Assembly: GCF_047250365.1 (NCBI RefSeq) | Contig: NZ_JBLBVL010000011.1 | Location: 49,009 to 113,008, forward strand | DNA length: 64,000 bases | Origin: Thaumasiovibrio sp047250365 | GTDB taxonomy: Bacteria > Pseudomonadota > Gammaproteobacteria > Enterobacterales > Vibrionaceae | Direction: 5' to 3' | Shown: piece by piece, positions 17,322-26,793 of the stretch | How positions within the stretch are numbered: position 1 is the stretch's first letter | How the letters are laid out: each line of letters starts with the position of its first letter | Position numbers and translations under genes: made by a program | Notes under the pieces: model-generated | What the model saw: only the letters and a program-made list of their open reading frames with translations | Told to the model about the DNA's origin: nothing | The model's database searches: none

Positions 17322-17376
17322 GCGTCTCGTCGCCAAGGGGAACACACTTCTCCAAGGTAACAAAGCAACAAACGTT

Positions 17377-17452
17377 GCCTCGATAGCTCAGTCGGTAGAG
17401 CAGGGGATTGAAAATCCCCGTGTCGGTGGTTCGATTCCGCCTCGAGGCACCA
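17377..17452 (+). tRNA. tRNA-Phe (GAA), copy 3
   Basis: 76 nt, identical to copy 1. First gene of the second array, at a constant offset of 889 bp from copy 1. Confidence 0.97.
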
Positions 17453-17501
17453 TATTAAATGGTGTGGTTGATTAGCAACGACAACATAAAAAAAAGATAA
17501 T

Positions 17502-17577
17502 TCCCCCTTAGTTCAGTTGGTAGAACGGCGGACTGTTAATCCGTATGTCGCAAGTTCAAGTCTTGCAGGGGGAGCCA
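17502..17577 (+). tRNA. tRNA-Asn (GTT), copy 2
   Basis: 76 nt, identical to copy 1 at the 889-bp offset. The spacer before it differs from the first array by one base (A at 17488 for G at 16599). Confidence 0.97.
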
Positions 17578-17587
17578 AATAAAGTGT

Positions 17588-17663
<76 letters not shown>

Positions 17664-17670
17664 TTTATTT

Positions 17671-17746
17671 GCCTCGATAGCTCAGTCGGTAGAGCAGGGG
17701 ATTGAAAATCCCCGTGTCGGTGGTTCGATTCCGCCTCGAGGCACCA
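17671..17746 (+). tRNA. tRNA-Phe (GAA), copy 4
   Basis: 76 nt, identical to the other Phe copies. The near-perfect duplication with the first array ends with this gene. Confidence 0.97.
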
Positions 17747-17789
17747 CAACAAGATGCGGTCGTTTAATAACGATGCATAAAAAGATAAT

Positions 17790-17865
17790 TCCCCCTTAGT
17801 TCAGTTGGTAGAACGGCGGACTGTTAATCCGTATGTCGCAAGTTCAAGTCTTGCAGGGGGAGCCA
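17790..17865 (+). tRNA. tRNA-Asn (GTT), copy 3
   Basis: 76 nt, identical to the other Asn copies. It extends the second array beyond the duplicated unit; the short leader AAAAGATAAT before it is shared with the other Asn genes. Confidence 0.97.
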
Positions 17866-17871
17866 CTTTTG

Positions 17872-17902
17872 AAACCTCAGTCGAAAGACTGAGGTTTTTT
17901 TT
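17872..17902 (+). terminator. Terminator of the second tRNA array
   Basis: AAACCTCAGTC, loop GAAA, perfect complement, then a run of T to 17902. A strong intrinsic terminator. Confidence 0.93.
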
Positions 17903-18031
17903 CATCTGTACTTTACCGTCGCAGAGATACTTCACAGCAATGAGCCAGTATAGAGCGCAGACAAAAAAACCGTCGCGGATCACGACGGCCTTCCCTACTG
18001 CTGTCAAACAGAACTCTTGTCCAACAAAACG

Positions 18032-20398
18032 CTAGTTAAACAAACGCTGAATAAATCCCCCAAGGGAGTCGTTACACTGCTCCTCTAGGTTGCCATCAAT
18101 ATCCCAAACAGGTAGCTCAATCTGACCCTGACAGTCAAAATCTAACCCGCCATCCGGATTCGCCGAATACGTCGCGGTACGCATTCCTGACGGCCAATTA
18201 AGTTGTAAACGTAATGGCTCTCGTTGACGTAAATACTCGCTGTAGAGTCGTAGAGCCCCACTTGAGCCTGTCAACCCTGTATCGCCATTATCATCACGAC
18301 CAATCCACACTGTCGCCACCTCGCGACCATCAATGCCTGCAAACCAACTATCTCGATTGTTATCGGTAGTACCGGTCTTCCCCGCCAACGCAGCCCACCC
18401 ATACTGTTGATGTAAGTAGCGCCCTGTCCCATTGACCACGGCATGCTTCATCGCATAAGTCGTCAACCATGCTGCGTGCTCATTGATCTGTTGTGAGGCG
18501 CGTGGCAAAAAACGATACAACACTCGCCCTTCCTGATCGGTAACAGCACGCAGTGCCGTCAACGGCGCAGTTCTCCCTCCGCCCCCCAAGGTCTGATAAA
18601 CCTGATTCACTTCAAACGGGGTGAGATTCACCGCACCCAACAACATTGCCGGGACTGATGGTATTTCTGCTTGCGGGGCGCCCATATTAACCAGGGTCTT
18701 CTTAACTTCACCCAGGCCGACGGCCATGCCAACATTCACCGTTGGGACATTCAACGAACGTGAAAGCGCTTGATACAAAGGGACTTCGCCACGGAACTGT
18801 CGGTCGTAATTACGAGGCTGCCAAGATGACCCTTGGCTACCCTGCAGTTGTATCGGCTTATCTTCAAGGGTCGACGCCAACGCAAAGGTGCGAGGTTGTG
18901 ACAGGGCCGTCAGGTAAACCGCAGGCTTAACCAGCGAACCAATTGGACGACGCGCATCTAAAGCGCGATTAAAGCCCGCATAGCCTGGATTGCTTCCACC
19001 CACCATTGCCCGAATTTCGCCTGACAGCCGATCTGAGACCACAACTGCCGTTTCCAGCCCATCACCTAGCTTTGGCAAGGAACGGCTCACTGTTTGCTCT
19101 GCAGCGCGTTGAGACAAGGGGTCTAAACTGGAGAATATCCGCAATCCTACCCCTGGGGTAAAGTTCTCGCCCACATACTGATTTATTTCACGACGTAATA
19201 GCTGAAAATAAGCAGGCTGACGGGAAGCGACACGCGGTGAAAGTTGAATGTCTAACCGACGTAACACGGCCTGTTCATATTCACTGGCTGTTAATACGCC
19301 GTTTTCCATTAATAAGCGCAATACCAAATCGCGACGCTGCTTCACACGCTCTGGGTGACGCCACGGGTTGTAATACGACGGCCCTTTTACAATTGCGACT
19401 AACATGGCCAGTTGGTCAACACGCAGTTCTTCTAACGGACGCCCAAAGTAGAGCCGTGCTCCTAGTGCAAAGCCATGAATCGCTTCGCCACTTCCCTGCC
19501 CCAGATAAACCTCGTTCATATAGGCCTCTAAGACACGATCTTTGTCATAGCGATAATCAATAAGTATGGCGATATACGCTTCGCGTAATTTACGCCACAA
19601 GGTTCGCTCGCGACTAAGAAAGAGGTTTTTCGCTAACTGTTGCGTTAAGGTACTGCCTCCTTGAACCGTCCTTCCTGCTCGCAAGTTGACGGCAAACGCC
19701 CGGAAAATAGCGCTGGGTGAGACCCCATCATGGTGGTAGAAGTCACGATCTTCTGTCACCAGTAGTGCGTCAATTAGCACGTCAGGGATTTGCTCACGAG
19801 GAACAAATAGGCGCTGTTCTTCAGTGCGTGATTCCAGCATACCTAACAGCTTAGGTTCGATATTAAGGTAGCCAAGATCACCACCTTGAGGAAGACGCTC
19901 AATGCGCTGTAAGCCAGAGCGGTCAAACGTCAGCATCACATGTCGCGCTGCATCAAAGCCGTCGACAAACTCAAATGGCCGACGTATCAATTCTATACGC
20001 GTCGAAGATGCCGAGTACTCTCCCGGGCGGCGCGGCTGGCTTACTTTGATATAACGCAGCGCTTCTAACTCACGCATCACTTCATGGTGAGTCACTGACT
20101 GACCCGGCTGAAGGGTTAATACCCGCCCATAAACCACCGAGGGTAAGTGCCATAACTGACCATCAAAACGATCCCGTACAACACCGTCTAAATAGATACC
20201 AGTAACAGCAAGGATAGCTACCGCCACCAGCCCGAGTTTGAGCATAATGATACCCATAAAGCGAGACCAACGACGCGGCATGCTTGACTGCGTTTTAGAG
20301 CGGGTGTTGCGAGCCCGTTTCTTGGTGGTTGTTTTCGTTGCTTTCGTCTTAGGCTTAGCTGGGCGTCGCTTACGAGGTGGCTGATTTCGCTCCGTCAT
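18032..20398 (-). CDS. mrcB: PBP1B, bifunctional peptidoglycan synthase
   Basis: Class A penicillin-binding protein with glycosyltransferase and transpeptidase activities, anchored in the inner membrane. I start at MTERNQP (20398), which has AGGAGA 9 bp upstream; an ATG 24 bp earlier has no Shine-Dalgarno. The protein is about 788 residues: a very basic cytoplasmic tail, one transmembrane helix (about 45-65), a UB2H-like domain with the QPGQSVTHHEV motif, the glycosyltransferase domain with EDRDFYHHDG and GGSTLTQQLAKNLFL, and the transpeptidase domain with the SLVK Ser-x-x-Lys, SLN and KTGTT motifs. All catalytic motifs are intact. It converges on the tRNA arrays. Confidence 0.96.
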   Translation of the reverse strand: MTERNQPPRKRRPAKPKTKATKTTTKKRARNTRSKTQSSMPRRWSRFMGIIMLKLGLVAVAILAVTGIYLDGVVRDRFDGQLWHLPSVVYGRVLTLQPGQSVTHHEVMRELEALRYIKVSQPRRPGEYSASSTRIELIRRPFEFVDGFDAARHVMLTFDRSGLQRIERLPQGGDLGYLNIEPKLLGMLESRTEEQRLFVPREQIPDVLIDALLVTEDRDFYHHDGVSPSAIFRAFAVNLRAGRTVQGGSTLTQQLAKNLFLSRERTLWRKLREAYIAILIDYRYDKDRVLEAYMNEVYLGQGSGEAIHGFALGARLYFGRPLEELRVDQLAMLVAIVKGPSYYNPWRHPERVKQRRDLVLRLLMENGVLTASEYEQAVLRRLDIQLSPRVASRQPAYFQLLRREINQYVGENFTPGVGLRIFSSLDPLSQRAAEQTVSRSLPKLGDGLETAVVVSDRLSGEIRAMVGGSNPGYAGFNRALDARRPIGSLVKPAVYLTALSQPRTFALASTLEDKPIQLQGSQGSSWQPRNYDRQFRGEVPLYQALSRSLNVPTVNVGMAVGLGEVKKTLVNMGAPQAEIPSVPAMLLGAVNLTPFEVNQVYQTLGGGGRTAPLTALRAVTDQEGRVLYRFLPRASQQINEHAAWLTTYAMKHAVVNGTGRYLHQQYGWAALAGKTGTTDNNRDSWFAGIDGREVATVWIGRDDNGDTGLTGSSGALRLYSEYLRQREPLRLQLNWPSGMRTATYSANPDGGLDFDCQGQIELPVWDIDGNLEEQCNDSLGGFIQRLFN

Positions 20399-20479
20399 TC
20401 GCGTTTGTCTCTCCTGATGCATGGTTGATGATATAAGAGTGATCGTACGCGTTCATGAATAAAGCAACAATAAGCACAT

Positions 20480-20510
20480 AAAAAAAAACGGAAAGCTCTC
20501 GCTTTCCGTT
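20480..20510 (-). terminator. Intrinsic terminator after the radical SAM gene
   Basis: On the minus strand AACGGAAAGC, loop GAGA and GCTTTCCGTT run into a stretch of T, immediately after the stop at 20516. It separates this gene from mrcB downstream. Confidence 0.9.
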
Positions 20511-20515
20511 CTCTG

Positions 20516-21841
20516 TCATTTGCCACAACAGCGCTTAAACTTCTTCCCGCTATTACATGGACAAGGCTCATTGCGACCAATCGTGCCCGCCCGCTGTTTA
20601 ACCATCGCTGTCTGGCGGTGTAAATAAGTCATGATCTCTGCCGCTGGCCGTCCATGTTGCAACAGATCCCGCATCAATTGCATGGACGAGGCAGTATGCT
20701 TGAAAAAGTGCTCATAGCCTGCACAAAAATAGTTATGCGCTGGTTCGCCGTTACGCGACGTAATAAAGCGGTGTTTAGGACAACCACCATGACACGCAAA
20801 ACGGTACGGACAAGATTCACACTGCTTAGTTAACTTATCGCGTTTGTTTTGCCCAAACGTTATCGCCATCTCAGTCTGGTTTAAGTCGCGAATACTCTGC
20901 TCATGAATATTGCCAAGCAGGTGCTCGGGATAAACATAGTGATCACAATTATACAGATCGCCATTTGATTCTAGCGCAAACAGATGACCGCATGTTTCTG
21001 AGAAAATGCATGTTCCTGCGGGATGCCCACACCAACTAGCTAGCGTGCTATCAAACATATTGACATACACACGACCCACGTCCTGCTTTACCCACACATC
21101 AAAGATCCGGCATAAAAAGTCGCCATAAGCCGCCGGAGAAACGGACCAGGGTGTTACTTTCGCTTCCAGCGCACTATCAGGACAAACCAAATGCAAACCG
21201 TCTTCTGTTTCCTGTGCAGTTTCACGCTCAACGAGAGGAATAAACTGTAAGAAACACGAACCGATCGAGGTTAAAAAGGCATAGACTTTTTCTGGGTGCT
21301 GTGCATTTTCATGATTGACTACCGTCAAGGTATTAAACTCGACGCCATGCTTTTTCAACAGTGAAATCCCTGCCATCACTTTCGCATGGGTCGGCTTTCC
21401 TGCGCGATTAACTCGATAGCAATCATGTAGCTCTGCTGGCCCATCGATGGAGATACCAACTAAAAAGTGGTGCGCTTTAAAAAATTCACACCACTCATCA
21501 TTAAGCAGTATTCCGTTAGTTTGAAAGGCATTGTGAATATTATGACGACCACGATACTTCTCTTGCAGTTCGACCACTCGACGGAAAAAATCCACGCCCA
21601 TTAAGGTCGGCTCGCCCCCTTGCCACGCAAACTCAACATCCACCCCATCCTGCGCCTCAATATGCTGACGAATATAAACGTCTAACGTTTCATCAGACAT
21701 TCGCCAAGCTTGTTTTCTTTCGGGATACAGGTGCTCTTTCTCAAGGTAGAAACAGTAACTACAATCTAAGTTACATACCGAGCTGCTAGGCTTGGCCATA
21801 ACATGGCAATGACTCGGACGGACGGGGTGTTGCTGTGACAT
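20516..21841 (-). CDS. Anaerobic sulfatase-maturating enzyme-like radical SAM/SPASM protein with SEC-C tail
   Basis: A 441-residue radical SAM enzyme. The cluster motif CNLDCSYC is near the N-terminus, followed by GGEPTLMG and a SISIDG-type strand (VGISIDGP). The C-terminal half has a SPASM-type set of cysteines for auxiliary clusters, including CGHPAGTC and CESCPYRFACHGGCPKHR. This organisation fits the anSME family, which converts an active-site Cys or Ser of sulfatases to formylglycine. The last 20 residues are a SEC-C zinc-binding motif (GRNEPCPC...KRCCG). No sulfatase gene is nearby, so the substrate is not evident from context. The ATG at 21841 is preferred to a TTG four codons upstream. 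Confidence 0.85.
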   Translation of the reverse strand: MSQQHPVRPSHCHVMAKPSSSVCNLDCSYCFYLEKEHLYPERKQAWRMSDETLDVYIRQHIEAQDGVDVEFAWQGGEPTLMGVDFFRRVVELQEKYRGRHNIHNAFQTNGILLNDEWCEFFKAHHFLVGISIDGPAELHDCYRVNRAGKPTHAKVMAGISLLKKHGVEFNTLTVVNHENAQHPEKVYAFLTSIGSCFLQFIPLVERETAQETEDGLHLVCPDSALEAKVTPWSVSPAAYGDFLCRIFDVWVKQDVGRVYVNMFDSTLASWCGHPAGTCIFSETCGHLFALESNGDLYNCDHYVYPEHLLGNIHEQSIRDLNQTEMAITFGQNKRDKLTKQCESCPYRFACHGGCPKHRFITSRNGEPAHNYFCAGYEHFFKHTASSMQLMRDLLQHGRPAAEIMTYLHRQTAMVKQRAGTIGRNEPCPCNSGKKFKRCCGK

Positions 21842-21985
21842 AACAAAGTACAACCTTAATAAATAAAAGCGCCCCTATTATAGAGAAGCCTGATACAACA
21901 AAATACTGGCACACACAAAAAATGTGCCTTAGCTGGGATAAATGCGCGCTCACTGTGGCCCTTCCCGATACCAACAGCGCCACAT

Positions 21986-24415
21986 TTATCCTGTTGGCAG
22001 TTCCCAGTTGTGCTTTGGGTAGCGCCCTTTCATCTCTTTTTTTACTTCTCGGTAACTCCCTTGCCAAAATGCCCCTAAATCTTGGGTGATCTGGATAGGA
22101 CGCTGCGCTGGGGACAATAATTCAACAATAAGCGCGACCTGACCATTGGCGATTTTTGGTGTCCCTTTCTCACCAAACATATCTTGTAAGCGTACGGATA
22201 AAACTGGCGCCGTATCACTTTGATAACGTAGTTTGACCTGCCGTCCTGTTGGTACTTGATAATGGGTTGGCAAGAGCTGATTTAGCTGCTTGCAATTATC
22301 CCAGCCCATATAGCTCTCAAGCGCACTGTAAAGATCTATTTGGGCTAAGCCAGACAATGAAGTGACTTGATGCATGAAAGGCAGTAACCATGTCTCTGCG
22401 GCCGCTAACAGGCTCTCTTCATCACAAGGCGGCAACGGTAGGTCGAGTTCGATAGACGCCGCATAACGCGCCCGTTGTAATAGGCTGTCACTCTTCGCCT
22501 TCCAAGGCAGCACCGCTAAACCTTTGCGCTGTATCGCATGCAAGATGGCGGCACTGGCTTGATCTGCATCTGGCTGACCTAGGTCACGCCGCTCAACGAC
22601 CAGCTTGCCGCAGTACAGTCGCAGCTCTGCCAACAAGCGTCCCCGCTTATCATCCCAGTCTAACCATTCTTGAGACACAAAGAGGTGTGGAAGGCGCTGT
22701 TGTAGCTCATCAAAATCAATCTCCGCAGCCAAAAAGACGCGAGCATCGCCTTGCTGTGTGCGCATCACGTCGACAACAACAACATTTGGACTATCAGCCA
22801 ATACCTGCGCAGAGTCAATCACCACCCCTTGCCCATTCGCCATTTGATAGCGTCCTTCCTGACCACGCGATATCCCCAGCCTGTCTGGATAACCCGATGC
22901 CAGCAATGGCCCGAGCCAACATAAATTTACTTCATCACCGACAGCAACACTGAGCTTCTTTCCCCACTGCTGAGCACGTTGCCACTGTACTCGAAAACGT
23001 TTCTTGTCCCCTAACACACGCTGTAATTGGTAAGCCAGATCAGGGTTAACCTCACCTCGCAACGGGTTCTCCAATACCGCCAACAACAAAGCAGCACATG
23101 CCTTCGCTTCGCTCCCCCATTGCTGTGCATAATGCATTAATAACCCATGCCGAGGCTCGCTTCCATGCATGACAACTTGCGTGCCCAGTGCACTCAGCTG
23201 CATTTTATCCGTCAATACTCCCACCCATCGCAGCCACTCTCTCGCTTGAGCTAAGTGGGCTTCAGGAGGAAAATCTAACCAAGCCAGCGCCCTCACATCC
23301 TCACAGCCCCATTGCGCTAACTCCATAGCCAATGGCGTTAAATCGCTACGTAGGATTTCCGCAACCGCTTGTGTTGGCTGCGCCATCAAGGTTGACTCTG
23401 AGTACAGACGAAGACAGATCCCTGGCTCCAAACGTCCTGCTCGACCAGCACGTTGTTCCGCCGAGGAACGAGATATTTTCACCGTTTCAAGCTGACTCAA
23501 ACCCGCGCGAGGATCCCATCGCACCGACCGCTCCAGACCGCTATCCACCACCAAGCGAACCCCTTCAATGGTTAAACTCGTTTCAGCAATATTGGTGGCA
23601 AGAACCACTTTACGCATCCCTTTTGCTGGTGGCGCAATCGCCGCCTGTTGAGCGGCCACATCTAACTGCCCATACAACGGACACAGCTGCACATTATCAG
23701 CCAGCTGACCTTGCAGTGCTTGTGCCACGCGCTGAATTTCACCCACCCCTGGCAAAAACGCCAGCAATGAACCTGACTCTGTCGCCATCAGTGACACGAT
23801 CGCCTTTTCCATCGTCACTAACCACGATGTTTGCTGACGTACTGGGTGATAACGACATTCCACTGGATAGCAACGGCCTTGTGACGCAATGTACGTCGCA
23901 CTGGGTAATAATTCGGACAACGCGAGTGCATCCAGTGTTGCTGACATTACTACCAGCGTGAGATCTTCCCTTAGTGCATGCTGAATATCGAGACATAAAG
24001 CCAGTGCAGTGTCCGCATGCAAGCTTCGCTCATGAAATTCATCAAAAAGAATATACCCAACCCCCTCGAGCTCAGGATCAGCCTGAACCATTCGGGTCAA
24101 CACCCCTTCGGTCACCACTTCAAGGCAAGTCGATGCACTGACACGACTTTCACCACGCACACGCAGACCAACGGTTTTTCCAACCGTTTCACCCAACTGA
24201 GACGCCAAGTAGCGTGCGATATTGCGCGCAGCTAAACGCCGTGGTTCGAGCAATATAATGCGTCGTTGCGGCGATGCCTGTGACAATAGCTTTGCTGGGA
24301 AACGGGTTGATTTACCCGCACCAGGCGGCGCTTTAAGAATGACCTGTGGCGATTGAGTCACCGCTTCAAGCAGGGAGGCCATCACTTCATCTATGGGGAG
24401 GGTATTCGCACTCAT
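21986..24415 (-). CDS. hrpB: HrpB, ATP-dependent DExH-box helicase
   Basis: DEAH/RHA-type RNA helicase of unclear cellular role. Starting at MSANTLPIDEV (24415) it is 809 residues, equal to E. coli HrpB; an upstream ATG would add 33 residues running into the divergent sfsA region. Motifs: Walker A APPGAGKST, EPRRLAARN, DEFHERS (DEFH box), MSATLD, and in the second RecA lobe TNIAETSLTIEG and QRAGRAGR. The C-terminal HrpB-specific domain ends with a GRYPKHNWELP segment typical of the family. It is divergent from sfsA with a 75-bp shared promoter region. Confidence 0.95.
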   Translation of the reverse strand: MSANTLPIDEVMASLLEAVTQSPQVILKAPPGAGKSTRFPAKLLSQASPQRRIILLEPRRLAARNIARYLASQLGETVGKTVGLRVRGESRVSASTCLEVVTEGVLTRMVQADPELEGVGYILFDEFHERSLHADTALALCLDIQHALREDLTLVVMSATLDALALSELLPSATYIASQGRCYPVECRYHPVRQQTSWLVTMEKAIVSLMATESGSLLAFLPGVGEIQRVAQALQGQLADNVQLCPLYGQLDVAAQQAAIAPPAKGMRKVVLATNIAETSLTIEGVRLVVDSGLERSVRWDPRAGLSQLETVKISRSSAEQRAGRAGRLEPGICLRLYSESTLMAQPTQAVAEILRSDLTPLAMELAQWGCEDVRALAWLDFPPEAHLAQAREWLRWVGVLTDKMQLSALGTQVVMHGSEPRHGLLMHYAQQWGSEAKACAALLLAVLENPLRGEVNPDLAYQLQRVLGDKKRFRVQWQRAQQWGKKLSVAVGDEVNLCWLGPLLASGYPDRLGISRGQEGRYQMANGQGVVIDSAQVLADSPNVVVVDVMRTQQGDARVFLAAEIDFDELQQRLPHLFVSQEWLDWDDKRGRLLAELRLYCGKLVVERRDLGQPDADQASAAILHAIQRKGLAVLPWKAKSDSLLQRARYAASIELDLPLPPCDEESLLAAAETWLLPFMHQVTSLSGLAQIDLYSALESYMGWDNCKQLNQLLPTHYQVPTGRQVKLRYQSDTAPVLSVRLQDMFGEKGTPKIANGQVALIVELLSPAQRPIQITQDLGAFWQGSYREVKKEMKGRYPKHNWELPTG

Positions 24416-24490
24416 GACTGACAACTCTTTCTTTTTTACTGATAGTGCAGAGTGTACCATCAACCACAGAGCAAACGATTCAGGATGAAG

Positions 24491-25195
24491 ATGAAATTTT
24501 CCCCCCCATTGCAATCAGCACGCCTTCTTAGAAGATATAAGCGCTTTCTTGCTGACATCGAACTAAATGACGGCAGTGTACGTACGATCCATTGCGCGAA
24601 TACTGGCGCAATGACCGGATGTGCTGATCCTGAGACCCAAGTGTGGTACTCAACATCAGACAACCCAAAGCGTAAATACCCTAATAGCTGGGAGCTAAGC
24701 CAGACACCAGCGGGAGACTGGATTTGTGTTAACACTGCACAAGCAAACCGCTTAGTCATTGAAGCAATAAAAGACAATACAATTAGAGAGTTGAGTGGGT
24801 ATGATAACCTACGGCCTGAAGTTCGTTACGGCAAAGAAAACAGCCGTATAGATATTCTGCTAGACTCTAGCGATGGTCAGCAATGTTTTGTTGAGATTAA
24901 AAGTGTCACCCTGCTTACAGGTAACCAAGGCTACTTTCCAGATACCGTCACCACTCGGGGGCAAAAGCACCTTCGAGAGCTGACTGAAATGGCCTTGCTA
25001 GGACATCGGGCAGTAATTTTTTATGCTATTTTGCACTCAGGGATTGAAAAGGTCTCAGCAGCACACCATATAGACCCCGAATATGCAGAACTGTTAACCA
25101 AAGCGGAACAGGCTGGTGTCGAGATACTCTGTTATAAAGCAGCCATTTCTCCACAAGAGATAAGGCTCGTAAAGTGCATAAATTTTAGTCGTTAA
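24491..25195 (+). CDS. sfsA: SfsA, sugar fermentation stimulation protein
   Basis: Nuclease-like protein of the SfsA family, first known as a multicopy stimulator of maltose use in E. coli; its precise function is unresolved. I choose the ATG at 24491 because AGGA lies 6 bp upstream and the protein then begins MKFSPPLQ and has 234 residues, both as in E. coli. Conserved segments include HCANTGAMTGC, the PD-(D/E)XK-like core SRIDILL...FVEIKSVTL and the TTRGQKHLREL helix. dksA follows, as in E. coli, where sfsA-dksA-gluQ-pcnB-folK is also found. Confidence 0.95.
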   Translation: MKFSPPLQSARLLRRYKRFLADIELNDGSVRTIHCANTGAMTGCADPETQVWYSTSDNPKRKYPNSWELSQTPAGDWICVNTAQANRLVIEAIKDNTIRELSGYDNLRPEVRYGKENSRIDILLDSSDGQQCFVEIKSVTLLTGNQGYFPDTVTTRGQKHLRELTEMALLGHRAVIFYAILHSGIEKVSAAHHIDPEYAELLTKAEQAGVEILCYKAAISPQEIRLVKCINFSR

Positions 25196-25250
25196 GTACG
25201 ATATTATGCTGCTTTGTTCACAATGGCTTCCAAAACCATATGTAACAGAA

Positions 25251-25279
25251 TTGCCTCATTGCCACCTTTCTGCTATAGA
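25251..25279 (+). promoter_or_regulatory. Likely sigma-70 promoter of dksA
   Basis: TTGCCT, a 17-bp spacer and TATAGA, followed by a GC-rich discriminator (TACCGCCC), 52 bp before the dksA start. The discriminator would fit negative stringent control. Confidence 0.6.
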
Positions 25280-25330
25280 TACCGCCCTAATTAACCAGTG
25301 ACGGTTAAAAGGTATATTAGGAGAAGCTAT

Positions 25331-25780
25331 ATGCCAGAGAGCAACGCTAAGAAATCGCTAGGAATCCTGGCTATTGCTGGGGTTAATCCTTACCAGGAAA
25401 AAGCTGGAGAGGAGTATATGAATGAAGATCAACTGGAGCATTTCCGGAAGATCTTGGATGCATGGCGGAATCAGCTTCGTGAAGAGGTCGATCGTACCGT
25501 GCACCATATGCAGGATGAAGCTGCAAACTTCCCTGACCCCGTAGACCGAGCTGCTCAGGAAGAGGAGTTTAGTTTAGAACTACGCAACCGAGATCGTGAG
25601 CGTAAACTGATCAAAAAGATCGAGAAAACATTACTGAAGATCGAAGATGATGACTTCGGTTTTTGTGAGTCTTGTGGCATCGAGATCGGTGTTCGCCGCC
25701 TGGAAGCTCGCCCTACGGCAGATCTTTGTATCGACTGTAAAACACTTGCAGAGATCAAAGAGAAGCAAATGGCCGGTTAA
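25331..25780 (+). CDS. dksA: DksA, RNA polymerase-binding transcription factor
   Basis: Binds the RNA polymerase secondary channel and, with ppGpp, adjusts transcription of rRNA and amino-acid genes. From the ATG with AGGAGAAG upstream it has 149 residues. The coiled-coil (about 33-108) carries the tip residues in DPVDRAAQEEE, with the functional Asp pair spacing expected for DksA. The zinc finger is four-cysteine: CESC and, 17 residues later, CIDC. It is followed by an intrinsic terminator, though gluQ begins right after it. Confidence 0.97.
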   Translation: MPESNAKKSLGILAIAGVNPYQEKAGEEYMNEDQLEHFRKILDAWRNQLREEVDRTVHHMQDEAANFPDPVDRAAQEEEFSLELRNRDRERKLIKKIEKTLLKIEDDDFGFCESCGIEIGVRRLEARPTADLCIDCKTLAEIKEKQMAG

Positions 25781-25797
25781 TTTCGGTGAATGCAGCG

Positions 25798-25823
25798 AAA
25801 AAGGGAGCTCTGCTCCCTTTTTT
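25798..25823 (+). terminator. Intrinsic terminator after dksA
   Basis: AAAAAGGGAGC, a 3-nt loop and GCTCCCTTTTTT. Strong stem and T-run, 18 bp after the dksA stop and only 15 bp before gluQ. Confidence 0.9.
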
Positions 25824-25838
25824 ACGTTTAACGACACA

Positions 25839-26741
25839 ATGACTATGAAACAACAGAATTATGTAGGGCGCTTCGCCCCATCACCATCTGGCCCGCTTCA
25901 TTTTGGTTCATTACTGGCAGCGCTTGGCAGCTACTTGCAAGCCCGCTCCCACCACGGGCACTGGCTAGTCAGAATGGAAGATCTTGACCCGCCGCGCGAA
26001 ATGCCGGGTGCCGCTGACGAGATACTACGCACGCTCGATGCCTATGGACTGCACTGGGATGGCAGCGTTATGTATCAAAGCCAGCGACACACAGCCTACC
26101 AAGCGCAGATCGAGCAATGGCTAGAGCAAGGGCTGGCCTATGCGTGCCAATGTACACGTAAACAGATCCAACAAGCGGGCGGATTTTACCCGGGAACTTG
26201 TCGTAAGAAACAATTAGCAGCAGATAACAATGCAATCCGCTTACAGCAACAACATGTCATCACCGCGTTTACCGATCGCCGTTATGGCGACATGCACATC
26301 CCTCGCCCGTTAGCGGAAGAAGACTACATTGTTCGTCGTCGCGACGGTTTATATGCCTACAACCTTGCTGTGGTGCTAGATGACATTGCACAAGGCGTAA
26401 CCGAAGTCGTACGAGGAGCAGATTTAATTGAACCTACAGGCCGTCAAATCAGTCTCTATCGCACTCTGAAGCAACCAGAAGTGCAATACCTGCATCTTCC
26501 ACTGGCTGTCACACGAGAAGGGTATAAACTGTCAAAACAGAACCGCGCGCCGGCCATCACAAAAGATGATCCCCGCCCGGCCCTGATTGCGGCAATGCGC
26601 TGCCTTGGATTGCCGATAACAGGTGAAATTCTCGCCTGTCAGCGTGATGAATTATTGACGTGGGCTGTTGCAAATTGGCACCTGAAGCGGCTGCCAGATA
26701 CATTGCAACTTATCGAACCATTCTCAAATTCCGACCTTTAA
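25839..26741 (+). CDS. gluQ: Glutamyl-Q tRNA(Asp) synthetase
   Basis: Truncated glutamyl-tRNA synthetase paralogue that attaches glutamate to queuosine at position 34 of tRNA-Asp. About 300 residues with the class I signature RFAPSPSGPLHFGSL, MEDLDPPRE, a zinc site (CQC and later YPGTC) and the KMSKS equivalent KLSKQN. The anticodon-binding domain of GluRS is absent, as expected. The start is ATG 25839 or ATG 25845; neither has a good Shine-Dalgarno, and the frame's upstream extension overlaps dksA and must be ignored. It lies directly behind the dksA terminator, so readthrough or a promoter inside dksA must supply it. Confidence 0.93.
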   Translation: MTMKQQNYVGRFAPSPSGPLHFGSLLAALGSYLQARSHHGHWLVRMEDLDPPREMPGAADEILRTLDAYGLHWDGSVMYQSQRHTAYQAQIEQWLEQGLAYACQCTRKQIQQAGGFYPGTCRKKQLAADNNAIRLQQQHVITAFTDRRYGDMHIPRPLAEEDYIVRRRDGLYAYNLAVVLDDIAQGVTEVVRGADLIEPTGRQISLYRTLKQPEVQYLHLPLAVTREGYKLSKQNRAPAITKDDPRPALIAAMRCLGLPITGEILACQRDELLTWAVANWHLKRLPDTLQLIEPFSNSDL

Positions 26742-26793
26742 GGTATGATTTGCGGCTGTCCGAGCCCCTGAAACACAGAATATGAGGTGTACC

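Larger units (their letters stand above)
16893..17376. other. Gap between the two tRNA arrays
   Basis: About 480 bp without a supported gene. It contains the 14-copy heptamer repeat (16950-17047) and the second tRNA promoter (17293-17321) with an A-rich upstream region whose sequence resembles that of the first promoter (both contain AAAAAA-CAGC-AACGAAC-like text). Nothing else is recognisable. Confidence 0.7.

Noticed and set aside
17293..17475. Plus-strand 60-codon ORF
   Set aside because: It runs from the tRNA promoter through tRNA-Phe copy 3 and is incompatible with those features.
23332..23961. 209-codon plus-strand ORF
   Set aside because: It lies wholly antisense to hrpB, whose protein motifs are unmistakable; composition is proline- and serine-rich as expected of a shadow frame.
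25647..25838. 64-residue N-terminal extension of GluQ
   Set aside because: It overlaps the end of dksA and its terminator in another frame; the conserved protein begins at 25839 or 25845.
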